Source of the DNA: Methanosarcina siciliae T4/M
GTDB taxonomy: Archaea > Halobacteriota > Methanosarcinia > Methanosarcinales > Methanosarcinaceae
Direction: 5' to 3'
DNA length: 64,000 nucleotides
NCBI RefSeq assembly: GCF_000970085.1
Contig: NZ_CP009506.1
Location: 4,154,001 to 4,218,000, forward strand
Both the position numbers and the translations under genes were made by a program. The notes below the pieces were generated by a model that had not been told where the DNA came from, ran no database searches, and was given only the letters and a program-made list of their open reading frames with translations. This document shows, one piece after another, positions 35,505 through 44,798 of the stretch (positions within the stretch are counted from its first letter, which is position 1; every line of letters begins with the position of its first letter).

Positions 35505-36203
35505 TCATTTGAAGTACTTATCTTCAAGTTTTTTTCGTTTTCTCCGACTGTACTGCCAGCTTATTCCAAGGAAGAGGAGAACTACAAGGGCTACCAAACC
35601 TGCCACCCGCAGAATGGGTCCATATTTACTCAGCAGAAGAGGGTTCACATTATCCCGGAGTTCGTATTCGGGATACATTATGTCTCCCCGGTCATTGCTG
35701 TGCCCGAGCCCAAGGGCATGCCCGAGCTCGTGCTTTGCAATGGTGAACATGGTCGCGTCACTATACTGCCGCCAGCCCCTGCCCTGGTAGTTTCCAACCT
35801 CAAGGACTATATCCACTTCTTCAAAATGATCTCCGGAGATACTGGGTTTTGCATAGCCCGCCACACCCGAAGGAGCCTCTTCGACAGTCTCAAGGTTTTC
35901 CACCCACTTTATTCTTATGTCCGCGTCTTCGGAGTCGATGACCTCAAAAACAGGGCTGTAATCGAGATTACCGTTTCCTCCGTTTTCCCAGTATTCAAGA
36001 GCCTTTTCTATTTGTTCATAGTAGGTGGTGCTGTAATGAAGAGGGGTATTACTGTCGTCGATGTACACTGTAATAGGGGAATGATCCCAGGGCTTGTCAA
36101 GAATCTTCTCCGGATCTTCCCCGGCTGCTGGAGAGGACAAAAATAATAACATCAGCAATAAAACAACGGAGAAAGTGATTACGGAAATACTTTTTCGATT
36201 AAT
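35505..36203 (-). CDS. Secreted, membrane-anchored matrixin-like zinc metalloprotease
   Basis: The metzincin motif HELGHALGLGH followed by NDRGDIMYP (Met-turn) is intact, and a C-terminal helix (VAGLVALVVLLFLGISW) plus basic tail anchors the protein, so the catalytic domain should be outside. The first ATG (36158) leaves a signal peptide without a charged N-region. In frame upstream the sequence reads NRKSISVITFSVVLLLMLLF, completing a normal signal peptide. It begins at ATT 36203, nine bases after GGAGG (36213-36217), with no ATG or GTG available. I place the start there; TTG 36164 is the only near-canonical alternative. Target proteins unknown. Confidence 0.85.
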   Translation of the reverse strand: MNRKSISVITFSVVLLLMLLFLSSPAAGEDPEKILDKPWDHSPITVYIDDSNTPLHYSTTYYEQIEKALEYWENGGNGNLDYSPVFEVIDSEDADIRIKWVENLETVEEAPSGVAGYAKPSISGDHFEEVDIVLEVGNYQGRGWRQYSDATMFTIAKHELGHALGLGHSNDRGDIMYPEYELRDNVNPLLLSKYGPILRVAGLVALVVLLFLGISWQYSRRKRKKLEDKYFK

Positions 36204-36217
36204 GCAAAAGAACCTCC

Positions 36218-36637
36218 ATTATAGGTAATTAATTTATTTTCAGTTATGATTATATTCAGTTATGATTTATACAAGGTAAAACTGCTGTACATGCATATTT
36301 TGTCAGTTATTTTTGTCAGTTATAAGTGAGCCTCGATAAAAACTTACAAATCTCCATAAAGACTTATGAACCTCGATAAGGATTGAATCCGATAAGACTT
36401 TCTAATCATGCTAAAACCTTATGAATCGAGTAATTAAAGCCCGAAGAATATCTGTCAAAAAATAAGCTTTAAGATTATAAGTACCTTAACTTAAGAATAT
36501 TTATTAATAAGTTAAACCGGGATTTGGGCTGTAAACTAATTCTTTGTTTAAACCGGGATTCAAAAACATTTTTTAAAAATTAAATTTAAGATTAAATTTA
36601 AGAAGTAAGCATGAAAAAGTCAGATCTCAGACATTTT
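36218..36637. other. Intergenic region
   Basis: AT-rich, no ORF. Contains a short direct repeat (ATTCAGTTATGATT near 36238-36262) and AATTTAAGATTAAATTTAAG near 36583; nothing else is supportable. Confidence 0.35.
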
Positions 36638-36805
36638 GATGCTGTTTACTTGATGCTGTTTACTTGATGCTGTTTACTTGATGCTGTTTACTTGATGCTG
36701 TTTACTTGATGCTGTTTACTTGATGCTGTTTACTTGATGCTGTTTACTTGATGCTGTTTACTTGATGCTGTTTACTTGATGCTGTTTACTTGATGCTGTT
36801 TACTT
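36638..36805. repeat. Perfect 14-bp tandem repeat, 12 copies
   Basis: The unit GATGCTGTTTACTT is repeated twelve times without a mismatch, followed by a partial thirteenth. The last full unit supplies the TAA stop codon (36800-36802) of the AhpD-like gene on the minus strand. The remaining units therefore lie in its 3' untranslated region. Confidence 0.97.
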
Positions 36806-37276
36806 GATGTTTGCTCCGGAGATATTGCATACTTCGCAATCAGAGTCACAGCAACGTTCGTTTTCTTCGCTGCCCTTTTCATCCCCAGGGAATTCAGATG
36901 CAAGAGCCCTGGTACTTTCCGCAAGTACTGCTGCATTGGACAGGGATGCCCCTATCATTATTGCAGAAAATATTTTTTCTTTCGGGATGCCTTTTCTTTT
37001 TGCGATTCTTATGTGCATTTTCAGGCAATGCTCACAGCGGAGGGCAGAAGCTACACCTATGGAAATAAGTTCCACTGTTTCCGGGTCGAGATTTTTGAAC
37101 TCTCGCATGATGGAGTTATCATAAATAGTTTTCGGGATGAAGATCTCAGGGAGATCTTTCATAAAGTTCATAATATAAGGCACTTCCCCGTACTGTTTCC
37201 GGACATCCTCGAGAAGTTCCGGGATGACTTTCTCGGGGTCATTTTTTAAAACTTCCACAATATCCTCAAGTTCCAT
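36800..37276 (-). CDS. Carboxymuconolactone decarboxylase (AhpD-like) family protein
   Basis: A 158-residue AhpD-like protein. The redox pair CEHC lies in LRCEHCLKMHIRIAKRKGIP, the signature of AhpD-type disulfide reductases that act in peroxide defence or thiol transfer. The C-terminus is unusual: CCDSDCEVC within the last 16 residues may bind metal. I choose ATG 37276; GTG 37291 would add five hydrophobic residues. The stop codon and last codons lie in the adjoining tandem repeat. Confidence 0.85.
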   Translation of the reverse strand: MELEDIVEVLKNDPEKVIPELLEDVRKQYGEVPYIMNFMKDLPEIFIPKTIYDNSIMREFKNLDPETVELISIGVASALRCEHCLKMHIRIAKRKGIPKEKIFSAIMIGASLSNAAVLAESTRALASEFPGDEKGSEENERCCDSDCEVCNISGANIK

Positions 37277-37415
37277 AAGAAACCACCACACATTAAAGTA
37301 GAAACCGAGTCAGACGCCGTTTTCCGGGAAAAGCTTTACAGTTTAAAGGATGAGTGAAGAGGCACAAACCCAGTAAAAATGTAAAGTGGCCGTATTTTAA
37401 ACTCAAGAATCCGGG

Positions 37416-38351
37416 TCAAATTGCAAAACCAACGTCAGACTTAGATTTGATTTTTATCAATATATAATTTTTCATTTTTGACCGGGTAATATTTGCAAGC
37501 TCGGAAAGTACGACTCCTTCATCAAACTCCAGTTTTTCAACTTTCTCATGGAATTCATCGTATGGAAGTTTGACCCTGAGCCCGTTAAGCTGAAGGGTGA
37601 GAGGAGCAGGAGAGAGGACTCTCTGGATTTCCGGGATCTGGTTTTCGATTTCCTTCATAACTCGAGCAGGAAGCACCGCAAGAGGGTCTTTTGCCTGCTG
37701 CTTGCGAATATCCGAAGCAATCTTTGAAACCCCTTCGTTGAGTTTATCAAGGGCTTCAATCTCCTCGGTTCGTCTTAACCTGTGAGAGACCCTCCCGATA
37801 TTTCCAACGTAGAGGTCTGCCCCGGGAACATCTTCGGTTTTTAATTCGGTAGGCCCTCCGGTAGCCACTATTGGGATCTCAATGCCTTCAAAGAGTTTCG
37901 GCTTCTTTTTCGTAATACAATCACTGAAAGACCCGAAGGAGAAAACCGCAATATCGTGTTCGTTGATGAGTTTTCTTTCGTAGTCCATGGAGAGAGAAAC
38001 CCTGCGCCCCATTCCCCTGGCGAGCCCTATCATATTGGTATTGGCTCCGGGGTGGCGGAGGTATTCTGCCACATCACAGGCCGAATGAGGGAGATGGTGG
38101 GAAGCAAGCGTGGGGGAGACAACTGCAATCTCCACCCCTGTAAGAGGGGCTTCGATCAGGATTCCAAGCAATTCACCAGCGAGTTCTTTTACAATATCAA
38201 GGTCTTTTTCAGGGATAAGCATTATAAGATTGACTTCGGTCCCTGTAACTACTTTCTGAATTATGTAGCCTCCAAGGTCTTCCATCAGTTCGATCAAAAG
38301 CCCGTGCTTATGGACCCCGCCGGTATAAAGATAGGGTAGAAGTACAACCAT
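37416..38351 (-). CDS. Methanogenesis marker protein 7
   Basis: A 311-residue match to the methanogenesis marker 7 family, found only in organisms with methyl-coenzyme M reductase (MCR). Recognised from VHKHGLLIELMEDLGGYIIQ, SACDVAEYLRHPGANTNMIG and VATGGPTELKTEDVPGADLY. Mmp7 is part of the MCR activation machinery together with McrC, AtwA, Mmp3, Mmp6, Mmp15 and Mmp17 in biochemical work. It is the last gene of the cluster, one base after Mmp17. No individual catalytic motif is clear. Confidence 0.93.
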   Translation of the reverse strand: MVVLLPYLYTGGVHKHGLLIELMEDLGGYIIQKVVTGTEVNLIMLIPEKDLDIVKELAGELLGILIEAPLTGVEIAVVSPTLASHHLPHSACDVAEYLRHPGANTNMIGLARGMGRRVSLSMDYERKLINEHDIAVFSFGSFSDCITKKKPKLFEGIEIPIVATGGPTELKTEDVPGADLYVGNIGRVSHRLRRTEEIEALDKLNEGVSKIASDIRKQQAKDPLAVLPARVMKEIENQIPEIQRVLSPAPLTLQLNGLRVKLPYDEFHEKVEKLEFDEGVVLSELANITRSKMKNYILIKIKSKSDVGFAI

Positions 38352-38352
38352 C

Positions 38353-38952
38353 TTACTCTTTCCCTCCTTTAGTCAGTTCTTCGAGCATTGCTCCCGCTTC
38401 TTCGATCCATTCATGTTTCAATGCTTCCTCGGATGCCACAAAAACAAACCTGTTACCTTTATAGAGATGATAGCGAACCCTGAAACCCTCCGGAGTAGCC
38501 CGGATCGCAAACTCCACAAGGTTTTCGTGAAGCCTGTGTCTGGGATCTGCAACCATCATTTCCTTAAGAAAAGCCGCCTCTTCTGCCGGATTATCCGTAC
38601 TTACGGATACTGTCCAGCGGTCCGGCTGGCTGATATTCGCTTTTCCGTAGCGTTCCCAGAGTTTTCCGAGCAGTTCCGGGATATACTGCTCTTTTTTGAT
38701 AGAAATCATTACTTCCCCGGCGATAGGTTTTGCTTCCACATCAGCAATATCGATTGTCGTAACCCTGGTACCAACATCTCTGAGGATAATTGCCATCTGG
38801 AAAAGAGAATCTTCAGGTCTCAACACTACCTTGATCCGTCCGATTGCAGGGACAAGCTTGAGACTTGCAAGGTTGTCCTCGATAATCTTCCTGTAAAACT
38901 CCTGCTCCGACTCAATTGCTGACTCGACAACAAAGGTCTCAAGCGACTCCAT
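38353..38952 (-). CDS. Methanogenesis marker protein 17
   Basis: A 199-residue protein of the marker 17 family. Characteristic segments are VRPAIGRIKVVLRPEDSLFQ-like KVVLRPEDSLFQMAIILRDV and DRWTVSVSTDNPAEEAAFLK. I choose ATG 38952 after GAGGTAAAA rather than the open frame from 38985. It lies seven bases from the end of Mmp15 and one base before Mmp7, so the genes are translationally close. It belongs to the MCR activation complex group; its own role is unknown. Confidence 0.92.
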   Translation of the reverse strand: MESLETFVVESAIESEQEFYRKIIEDNLASLKLVPAIGRIKVVLRPEDSLFQMAIILRDVGTRVTTIDIADVEAKPIAGEVMISIKKEQYIPELLGKLWERYGKANISQPDRWTVSVSTDNPAEEAAFLKEMMVADPRHRLHENLVEFAIRATPEGFRVRYHLYKGNRFVFVASEEALKHEWIEEAGAMLEELTKGGKE

Positions 38953-38959
38953 TTTTACC

Positions 38960-40207
38960 TCACTCCTCCACATAGCCGGACGCAAGAAGTGCAGCCCCGA
39001 CCGCCCCTATCAGGTGGGAGTTTTTCGGCACGAGGACGTCAATCTTGAGAAGGTCTCCGAGAGCTTTAGGGACTCCTTCGATAAGGGAAGAACCACCTAC
39101 CAGGATCAGCGGCTCTTTTACATCCACTTCCTGAAGCTGCTGCTCGTAGATCTGTTCTATCACACTGTAGCAGGCTGCAGCTGCGACATCTTCAGGGGTA
39201 GCCCCCCGGGCAAGGGAGTTTACAAGGGACTGGATTCCGAATACTATGCAGTAGCTGTTCATGTTTACATTTTCCTGCATACCCTTGACTGCAAGAGCCC
39301 CGAGTTCCGTAATATCCACCCCGAGCCGCTTTGAGATCATTTCAAAGAAACGCCCCGAAGCTCCGGCACAGATTCCTCCCATCGTAAACATGCCGGGGAT
39401 TCCGTCTTCTACCGAGATCGCCTTGTTGTCCATACCTCCGATATCAATAACCGTTGCAGACCCTTTTTGCCGGTCTGCGAGGTAGACAGCTCCTTTTGAG
39501 TTGACAGTAATTTCTTCCTGAACAAGCTGAGCATTGAAATGATTTCCTATAAGGAAACGCCCGTATCCAGTAGTTCCCAGAGCCTGGATTTCTTCTCTGG
39601 AAACCCCGGCTTCTTCAAGGGCCCTGGAATAAGCTTGTTCAGCACTTTCAAGGACTTTTGTTGTGGGCACCCAGCCTTTACCTATGATATTATTGTCTTT
39701 CATGATCACAGCTTTTGTGGTTGTTGACCCCGAATCTATTCCGGCAGTCAGGCCTGTCTGAACCTCCCTGGCAAGGAGATGTCTGCGCCTGGCAACCGTG
39801 GTGAGGGCTTCAAGCCGGGTAAGCAGGGTGCCTGCACTTGTCCGTTCAGTGAATGAATAGCTGATTACAGGGATATCGGAGTGCTTGTGGATGTATCTTC
39901 GGACCTCGTTTCTAACAATAGCTCCTTCAGCACAGCGGAAGCAGGTAGTAATAAAAACCCCGTCTACTTTTGTCAGTCCTTCAACAACGGCCTTTGCCCT
40001 TGCCATCATAAGCCTGAGGTCTCCACTTGCAACTTCAAGCCCGAAATCCTTGCCTATTGTATCTATGGATGCGACGTCGATTTCAGGATAAATGAATTTT
40101 GCATTTACTCTTGCTGCAGCAGCTTCAAACTCGGGCTGAACTCCTGAATATTCGGAGCCACAGGACACAAGGGCAATCTTGACAATTCCGATGTCGTCGT
40201 CACTCAT
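38960..40207 (-). CDS. Methanogenesis marker protein 15 (BadF/HgdC-type ATPase)
   Basis: A 415-residue protein of the BadF/BcrA/HgdC activator superfamily. These are ASKHA ATPases that use ATP to drive a low-potential electron into a partner through a 4Fe-4S cluster. ASKHA motifs: AGIDSGSTTTKAVIM, GTTGYGRFLIG, VIDIGGMDNKAI and LVGGSSLIEGVPKAL. Cysteines in GGICAGASGRF and further downstream in MNSYCIVF are at positions used for cluster binding in HgdC. This fits ATP-driven reduction of the F430 nickel in methyl-coenzyme M reductase. Its start codon overlaps the stop of Mmp5. Confidence 0.93.
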   Translation of the reverse strand: MSDDDIGIVKIALVSCGSEYSGVQPEFEAAAARVNAKFIYPEIDVASIDTIGKDFGLEVASGDLRLMMARAKAVVEGLTKVDGVFITTCFRCAEGAIVRNEVRRYIHKHSDIPVISYSFTERTSAGTLLTRLEALTTVARRRHLLAREVQTGLTAGIDSGSTTTKAVIMKDNNIIGKGWVPTTKVLESAEQAYSRALEEAGVSREEIQALGTTGYGRFLIGNHFNAQLVQEEITVNSKGAVYLADRQKGSATVIDIGGMDNKAISVEDGIPGMFTMGGICAGASGRFFEMISKRLGVDITELGALAVKGMQENVNMNSYCIVFGIQSLVNSLARGATPEDVAAAACYSVIEQIYEQQLQEVDVKEPLILVGGSSLIEGVPKALGDLLKIDVLVPKNSHLIGAVGAALLASGYVEE

Positions 40208-40716
40208 TTTTCACCCTCCTCTCCTACGGACTCTATTTCTTCCACCTTTTCGTCTTCTCCGGTATTTTTTGAGGGCAGGGACTTAAGAAACACTGCGATT
40301 TTGCTTACGAAATCCCGAGCATCCTCATTCGATTCCGGATACCTGACTTCCAGAATCGGGACCTCTTTTGAGCGAACCAGATATTTCATCAGTTCGTTTG
40401 TACGGTTACAACCCACGCAGCCGAAGTTTGTAGGTGGGTTTTCAACTATTATTGCAGCTTCAGTTTCCTCAAGAAGGGGGCCTATTAGGGCCATCCTGCC
40501 TCTTACTCCAGGAGGGACTTCAACTGCTGCATATCGAAGCCCTATTTTAGGGTCTTCGGGAGTGATATTAATAGGGGGCGAATCAAGGCTGATGTTTGTA
40601 ACTTTTTCTCGTACCTGATTCATCATTGTAAGGGGTTTGTGCCCGAAACGCTCGACCAGGTCAGCCAGGATAAGACTGTTTACAGGATAAATGAAAACCT
40701 TTGCCAAAAAATTCAC
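40204..40716 (-). CDS. Methanogenesis marker protein 5
   Basis: A 170-residue protein of the marker 5 family. It begins MNFLAKVFIYPVNSLILADL and includes NPPTNFGCVGCNRTNEL, with a CxxC pair that may bind metal. The C-terminus is acidic. Both ends overlap neighbours by a few bases (Mmp6 upstream, Mmp15 downstream), a sign of translational coupling. Function is unknown apart from membership of the methyl-coenzyme M reductase activation cluster. Confidence 0.92.
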   Translation of the reverse strand: MNFLAKVFIYPVNSLILADLVERFGHKPLTMMNQVREKVTNISLDSPPINITPEDPKIGLRYAAVEVPPGVRGRMALIGPLLEETEAAIIVENPPTNFGCVGCNRTNELMKYLVRSKEVPILEVRYPESNEDARDFVSKIAVFLKSLPSKNTGEDEKVEEIESVGEEGEK

Positions 40717-41156
40717 CTCGAAAGTTCCGCTTCGATAATTTTCTCCAGATCCGAGACTTTAAGCCTGCGTTTCTCCCCATGCTTTTCGTTTACGGCCCCC
40801 TTAGCGTCCAGTTCATCAAGTGCAGCCCCTATGGCAGGAAGCATCTCAACTTCTTCCCTCAGGAAATGAAATCCCGGTCTAGGACCACCACCCCTGGTTG
40901 CCCGGCAGCGTCTCTCATCACCTGCGGGGAATCCCCTATCTTTTATAAAAATATGATTTTTATCCAGCTGCCGGATCTTTTCTACCACTGCAAGGACGTC
41001 CTTTTCCGGGCCTGTTACAATCAGTCCAAAGCAAGTCTCTTTTACCGTAACCGGATACTCTGACTCGTAAATCTTCATAGTTGCATCCGCAGGCAGCACT
41101 ATATCCGAACTGATTACAATGTACTTTGTAATCTCATTTTGTTTTATTTCTGTCAT
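40713..41156 (-). CDS. Methanogenesis marker protein 6
   Basis: A 147-residue protein of the marker 6 family (TKYIVISSDIVLPADATMKI; ETCFGLIVTGPEKDVLAVVE). I choose ATG 41156, preceded by GGAGAGACAG, instead of the open frame from 41222. Its stop overlaps the start of Mmp5. A 153-nt gap separates it from Mmp3 upstream, so an internal promoter is possible here. Catalytic role unknown. Confidence 0.92.
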   Translation of the reverse strand: MTEIKQNEITKYIVISSDIVLPADATMKIYESEYPVTVKETCFGLIVTGPEKDVLAVVEKIRQLDKNHIFIKDRGFPAGDERRCRATRGGGPRPGFHFLREEVEMLPAIGAALDELDAKGAVNEKHGEKRRLKVSDLEKIIEAELSR

Positions 41157-41309
41157 CTTCTGTCTCTCCTCAACTTCGGGAGACTTCAACTGCGATAAGT
41201 CCGAACATGTGAATCCACTCAAATATCAGGTACATTACTTCGCTCATCTAATAGTTTCTTATGTATTATTCAACTAATTTATGTTTTGTTTTATATAATT
41301 TGATGAATT

Positions 41310-42902
41310 TCAATTATCCGGGTTCCCGGTTTCCTGCTCATCAGTTTTCCTGCGCACTACTTCACTTACATATATCGCATCTCCTTCTTCGATGCCAATG
41401 AGCTTTTCGGGATCGATTATCCGCCCGATAATATTCGTTGAGGAAAACTTCTCTCCGGTAGGGCCAAAAAGGTCGTCGTCTGTAAGCCTCACTCCTATGG
41501 TTCCCATCCTCTTTGCGGCCTGATTTGTGATCCCAATTTCCCCTGCAAGGACCCTGCCGGCAGGCGTGTTTTCAGGGAGGACTTCTTTGTATTTCACAGC
41601 TTCTTTTTCGGTCTTGAAGAGGTAAGTGTTATCGTATATCATATAGACAGGCAGTTTTCCAACGGGTTTTGTCTTGAGTTCGAGAGAATGGCGGAAAAAA
41701 TCTACGGATTTTGGAGCTTCCTCAGGGTAAAGCTCGACCTTGATGAGTTTTTCCCTGGGAACCCCGTAAGCGGTCACTTTAGCCCCTCCCAGAATTTCAA
41801 GGGTTGTTGGAGGGTCCTGCTTTACGATTACTGCATTTTCTCCTCTGTACCCTTCCTTTACCAGTTCCACCCCTATGGCGGAAAGTACGGGTTCGACCTC
41901 TTCAAAACTGTGACCCAGCAGAACTATCTGGGGAGGAAGGCTTTCTACTGACAACTTCTGTCCCTTTTCTGCAAGTTTGATAAGTTCGATACCTTTTGTT
42001 ACCTGCCCAACGATAGAATGCACAAGGCTGGAAGGTCGTTCTTCTCTGGAGAGATATGTCCTGCCTGTCCCGTACCCGACGGTCCTTACAGAAATAGCAC
42101 CTTCTTTCCTCGGCTCAAAGTTTTCGTAAGGAACAGATTCTTCTCTCAGGGTATCATCCGAAATAAAAGAACTGGTTGTCACATCTACGGAAAGGGTTCC
42201 CTCGCGAGTCAGTGCATAGAAATGCTCAGCTCCTTTGGGAGAGTTTCTGGAAAGCTCGACCTCAAAATAAGTAAATACGCTGTCTTCATCTTCAAGGATA
42301 GTCGAAAGGTCGGTGGTGCATGTCTTTTCTGCAAGTTGTTCCCACTCTATAATAGGTTCTATACTCAGGATTGAGTCTTCTCTTGAAAGCCTGAAAATAA
42401 GATTTCTTCCGGTTACAACTGTTGCAAAAACACCATCTTCGGGAGTTCCATACTCTGCAACGTGCCTTTTTCTTGAAAGGATCAGATGAGTATTATTGGG
42501 GTCAAATCCTCCTGCTCCGAACACAACATCAAATGCTTCAAAACTCCCGGCCTCATGCAAAGGCTTTATGTCGGCTTCGAAAGGTCCGAAAGCCAGAGCT
42601 TCGGGACTTGCCCAGTGGATATTTTTACCTTCATACTCTTTATAATGTTCAGCCCATAGTTTTCCGGAGGAGGAGTCTGGATCTTTGAGTTCTATCTTCA
42701 GTTCCCCTCTGGGCGTCTTGATAGCGTATTCAGTGATTTCTTCCGTTCTCTTCTCGGCAGCTTTTTTAATGATTCCAACTGCTGTGCCGGCTATGTAGGG
42801 GGCTCTGGAAACTTTAAGGGCGTCTCCAAGGGTAGAGCCTGCGGGCAAAGTGTAACTTTGCCCATTCACCTCTACGCTGATCTCATTACTCGTAATCTGC
42901 AC
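41310..42902 (-). CDS. Methanogenesis marker protein 3
   Basis: A 530-residue protein of the marker 3 family. The N-terminus (EVNGQSYTLPAGSTLGDALK) looks like a ubiquitin/ThiS-type beta-grasp, and the middle contains PPQIVLLGHSFEEVEPVLSA and GAKVTAYGVPREKLIKVELY, reminiscent of a cyclophilin-like fold. GTG 42902 is the only start after an in-frame TAA; its ribosome site overlaps the start and looks weak. Forty bases separate it from AtwA. Mmp3 co-purifies with the MCR activation complex. Confidence 0.93.
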   Translation of the reverse strand: MQITSNEISVEVNGQSYTLPAGSTLGDALKVSRAPYIAGTAVGIIKKAAEKRTEEITEYAIKTPRGELKIELKDPDSSSGKLWAEHYKEYEGKNIHWASPEALAFGPFEADIKPLHEAGSFEAFDVVFGAGGFDPNNTHLILSRKRHVAEYGTPEDGVFATVVTGRNLIFRLSREDSILSIEPIIEWEQLAEKTCTTDLSTILEDEDSVFTYFEVELSRNSPKGAEHFYALTREGTLSVDVTTSSFISDDTLREESVPYENFEPRKEGAISVRTVGYGTGRTYLSREERPSSLVHSIVGQVTKGIELIKLAEKGQKLSVESLPPQIVLLGHSFEEVEPVLSAIGVELVKEGYRGENAVIVKQDPPTTLEILGGAKVTAYGVPREKLIKVELYPEEAPKSVDFFRHSLELKTKPVGKLPVYMIYDNTYLFKTEKEAVKYKEVLPENTPAGRVLAGEIGITNQAAKRMGTIGVRLTDDDLFGPTGEKFSSTNIIGRIIDPEKLIGIEEGDAIYVSEVVRRKTDEQETGNPDN

Positions 42903-42942
42903 CTCATTTTAGTATTTTCTATACTAAGAGGTGGGAGCATAT

Positions 42943-44556
42943 TTATATTTCTTCTGCAGCCTTGAGCCTTTCTTCTTCCGTGAGTTGAGCAAGTACGGAA
43001 TCGGGTTTGCCTATTTCCACAATCTTTCCGTCACGCATGAGGGCAACACGGTCGCATATCTCATTTACAAAATCCATGTCATGAGAAACGACAACAAAGG
43101 TTTCTCCGATCTCTTCTCTGGCTTTCAGAATGGAGTTTGTAACCGCCACCTTGGTAATTGGATCCATGGTCCCGGTAGGTTCGTCCATAATGACTATCCT
43201 TGGTTCTTTGATCAGAACCTGTGCAAGTGCAATTCTATGCCTCTCACCTTCACTCATCTCATCGGTCATTTTGGACAGAATGGATTTTGCTTTATCTTCT
43301 TCAAAACCTGCGGCCTTGAGAGTAATGATGGCTTTTCTGACTCCGAGTTCAAACGGGAGGTCAAGACTGATGGATTCCGTAAGGTTGTCTATTACAGAGC
43401 TATGGGTATAAAGCCCGTATTCCTGGTGCAGGAATCCCATGTATTTCGTTGCTCTGCCTTTATTATCAACCCCTAATTTTGTCATATCCACCCATTCGTC
43501 TCCGACACGGACTTCAACTTCTCCTGAGGTAGGGGGCAAAATTCCCATAAGGATTTTTGAGGTTGTGGTTTTGCCTGCTCCGCTTATCCCTACAAGCCCG
43601 AAAATCTCTCCTTCTTTCACATCAAAAGAGATTTTGTCGACAGCTCTAACCACGCCCCGGTCTACTGAGATATAGCGCTTTGAGAGTTCCCTTACACGGA
43701 TAATAGGTTCTCCTACCAGAACGTTCTTTTCCTGTCTAACCATGGATACACTTTGCATAAAAATCGCAGAAACCTCAAGCGGATCACCTTCCTGAACAAC
43801 TTCTCCATTTTCAAGCAGGATTGCCTTATCTGCCAGTTTCTCGATTACTTCAGGCCAGTGGGAAGTCAGGACCATGCTCATGTTGTAGTTCTTAACAGCG
43901 TTTATAATGGCTTCGTGAACCAGTTTTGCGGTCATGGGGTCAAGGGTACCCGTAGGCTCGTCAGCTAATAGAAGGAGGGGGTTTCTTACGAGCTGTCTTG
44001 CAAGCACAACCCTCTGTTTTTCTCCACCGGAAAGTTCCCTTGCCACGTGCATCATACGGTGACTCAGGTTTACCTCCTCGAGGAGTTCAACCGCCTTTTT
44101 CATGGCGTCTTCTCCCTTATACCCGATTTCATTCAGGGGGTTTATGACGTTTACCAGAACTCTTTCATCCCCGTAAAGGGCAAAAGTCCTCTGGAGCATG
44201 ATTGCAATGCGCTTGGCAATATCCTTTCTTATCGGGTCGTAAAGTGAAAGTTTTATAAAATCAGCTTCGAATTCCTCAAGCATCTCACCACAGACCGGAC
44301 ATTTCTGGCCGATTTTGCTTGGACGCTCTATATACCCACACTTCTCACAGCGGGCCAGATGATAGATCACTTCGCCTGAGATATTCTCAAAAGATTCGGT
44401 CCCGCGTAACACATGCATCAGGATTGTTTTCCCTGATCCGCTTTTTCCCAGAATTCCAACGACTTCCCCTTCGTTGATACTTAAATTTACATTTTTCAGG
44501 GCTTTGAGACCGTCAAAGTCTACAGTTAGGTTTTTAACTTCAATAAATACTGGCAT
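42943..44556 (-). CDS. atwA: Methyl-coenzyme M reductase activation component A2
   Basis: A 537-residue soluble protein with two ABC ATPase domains, the ATP-dependent factor for reductive activation of methyl-coenzyme M reductase. Domain 1: Walker A GKSGSGKTI, signature LSGGEKQRVVLARQL, Walker B LLLADEPTGTLDP. Domain 2: GISGAGKTT, degenerate signature MSEGERHRIALAQVL, Walker B IVIMDEPTGTMDP. An insertion in domain 1 carries a zinc-ribbon (CEKCGYIE then CPVCGEML). It opens the marker-protein cluster. GGAGGAAAATAA precedes the ATG. A paralogue without the zinc-ribbon lies at 7576-9312. Confidence 0.94.
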   Translation of the reverse strand: MPVFIEVKNLTVDFDGLKALKNVNLSINEGEVVGILGKSGSGKTILMHVLRGTESFENISGEVIYHLARCEKCGYIERPSKIGQKCPVCGEMLEEFEADFIKLSLYDPIRKDIAKRIAIMLQRTFALYGDERVLVNVINPLNEIGYKGEDAMKKAVELLEEVNLSHRMMHVARELSGGEKQRVVLARQLVRNPLLLLADEPTGTLDPMTAKLVHEAIINAVKNYNMSMVLTSHWPEVIEKLADKAILLENGEVVQEGDPLEVSAIFMQSVSMVRQEKNVLVGEPIIRVRELSKRYISVDRGVVRAVDKISFDVKEGEIFGLVGISGAGKTTTSKILMGILPPTSGEVEVRVGDEWVDMTKLGVDNKGRATKYMGFLHQEYGLYTHSSVIDNLTESISLDLPFELGVRKAIITLKAAGFEEDKAKSILSKMTDEMSEGERHRIALAQVLIKEPRIVIMDEPTGTMDPITKVAVTNSILKAREEIGETFVVVSHDMDFVNEICDRVALMRDGKIVEIGKPDSVLAQLTEEERLKAAEEI

Positions 44557-44798
44557 TTATTTTCCTCCGCAAATTATGAGCTGTAAATAAATTCTGGTGG
44601 CTTTCTCCCGCCTGCCTGTATTCGCTCAAGAGTGAAAAGTAATTACTTTAAAGTGAGTACCGCATTAACATAAACAATAAATTTCACACATTTGGGCAAC
44701 AACTAGATAAGAGTAAACATTACATAAACATAACGCATTATTTTGTCACTGTGAACATCCAGAACCAATATCAGTAGGGAAATTTACTGGATATCTAA

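Noticed and set aside
36638..36805. Possible CRISPR array
   Set aside because: The 14-bp units are directly adjacent, with no spacers; no cas gene is present in the window.
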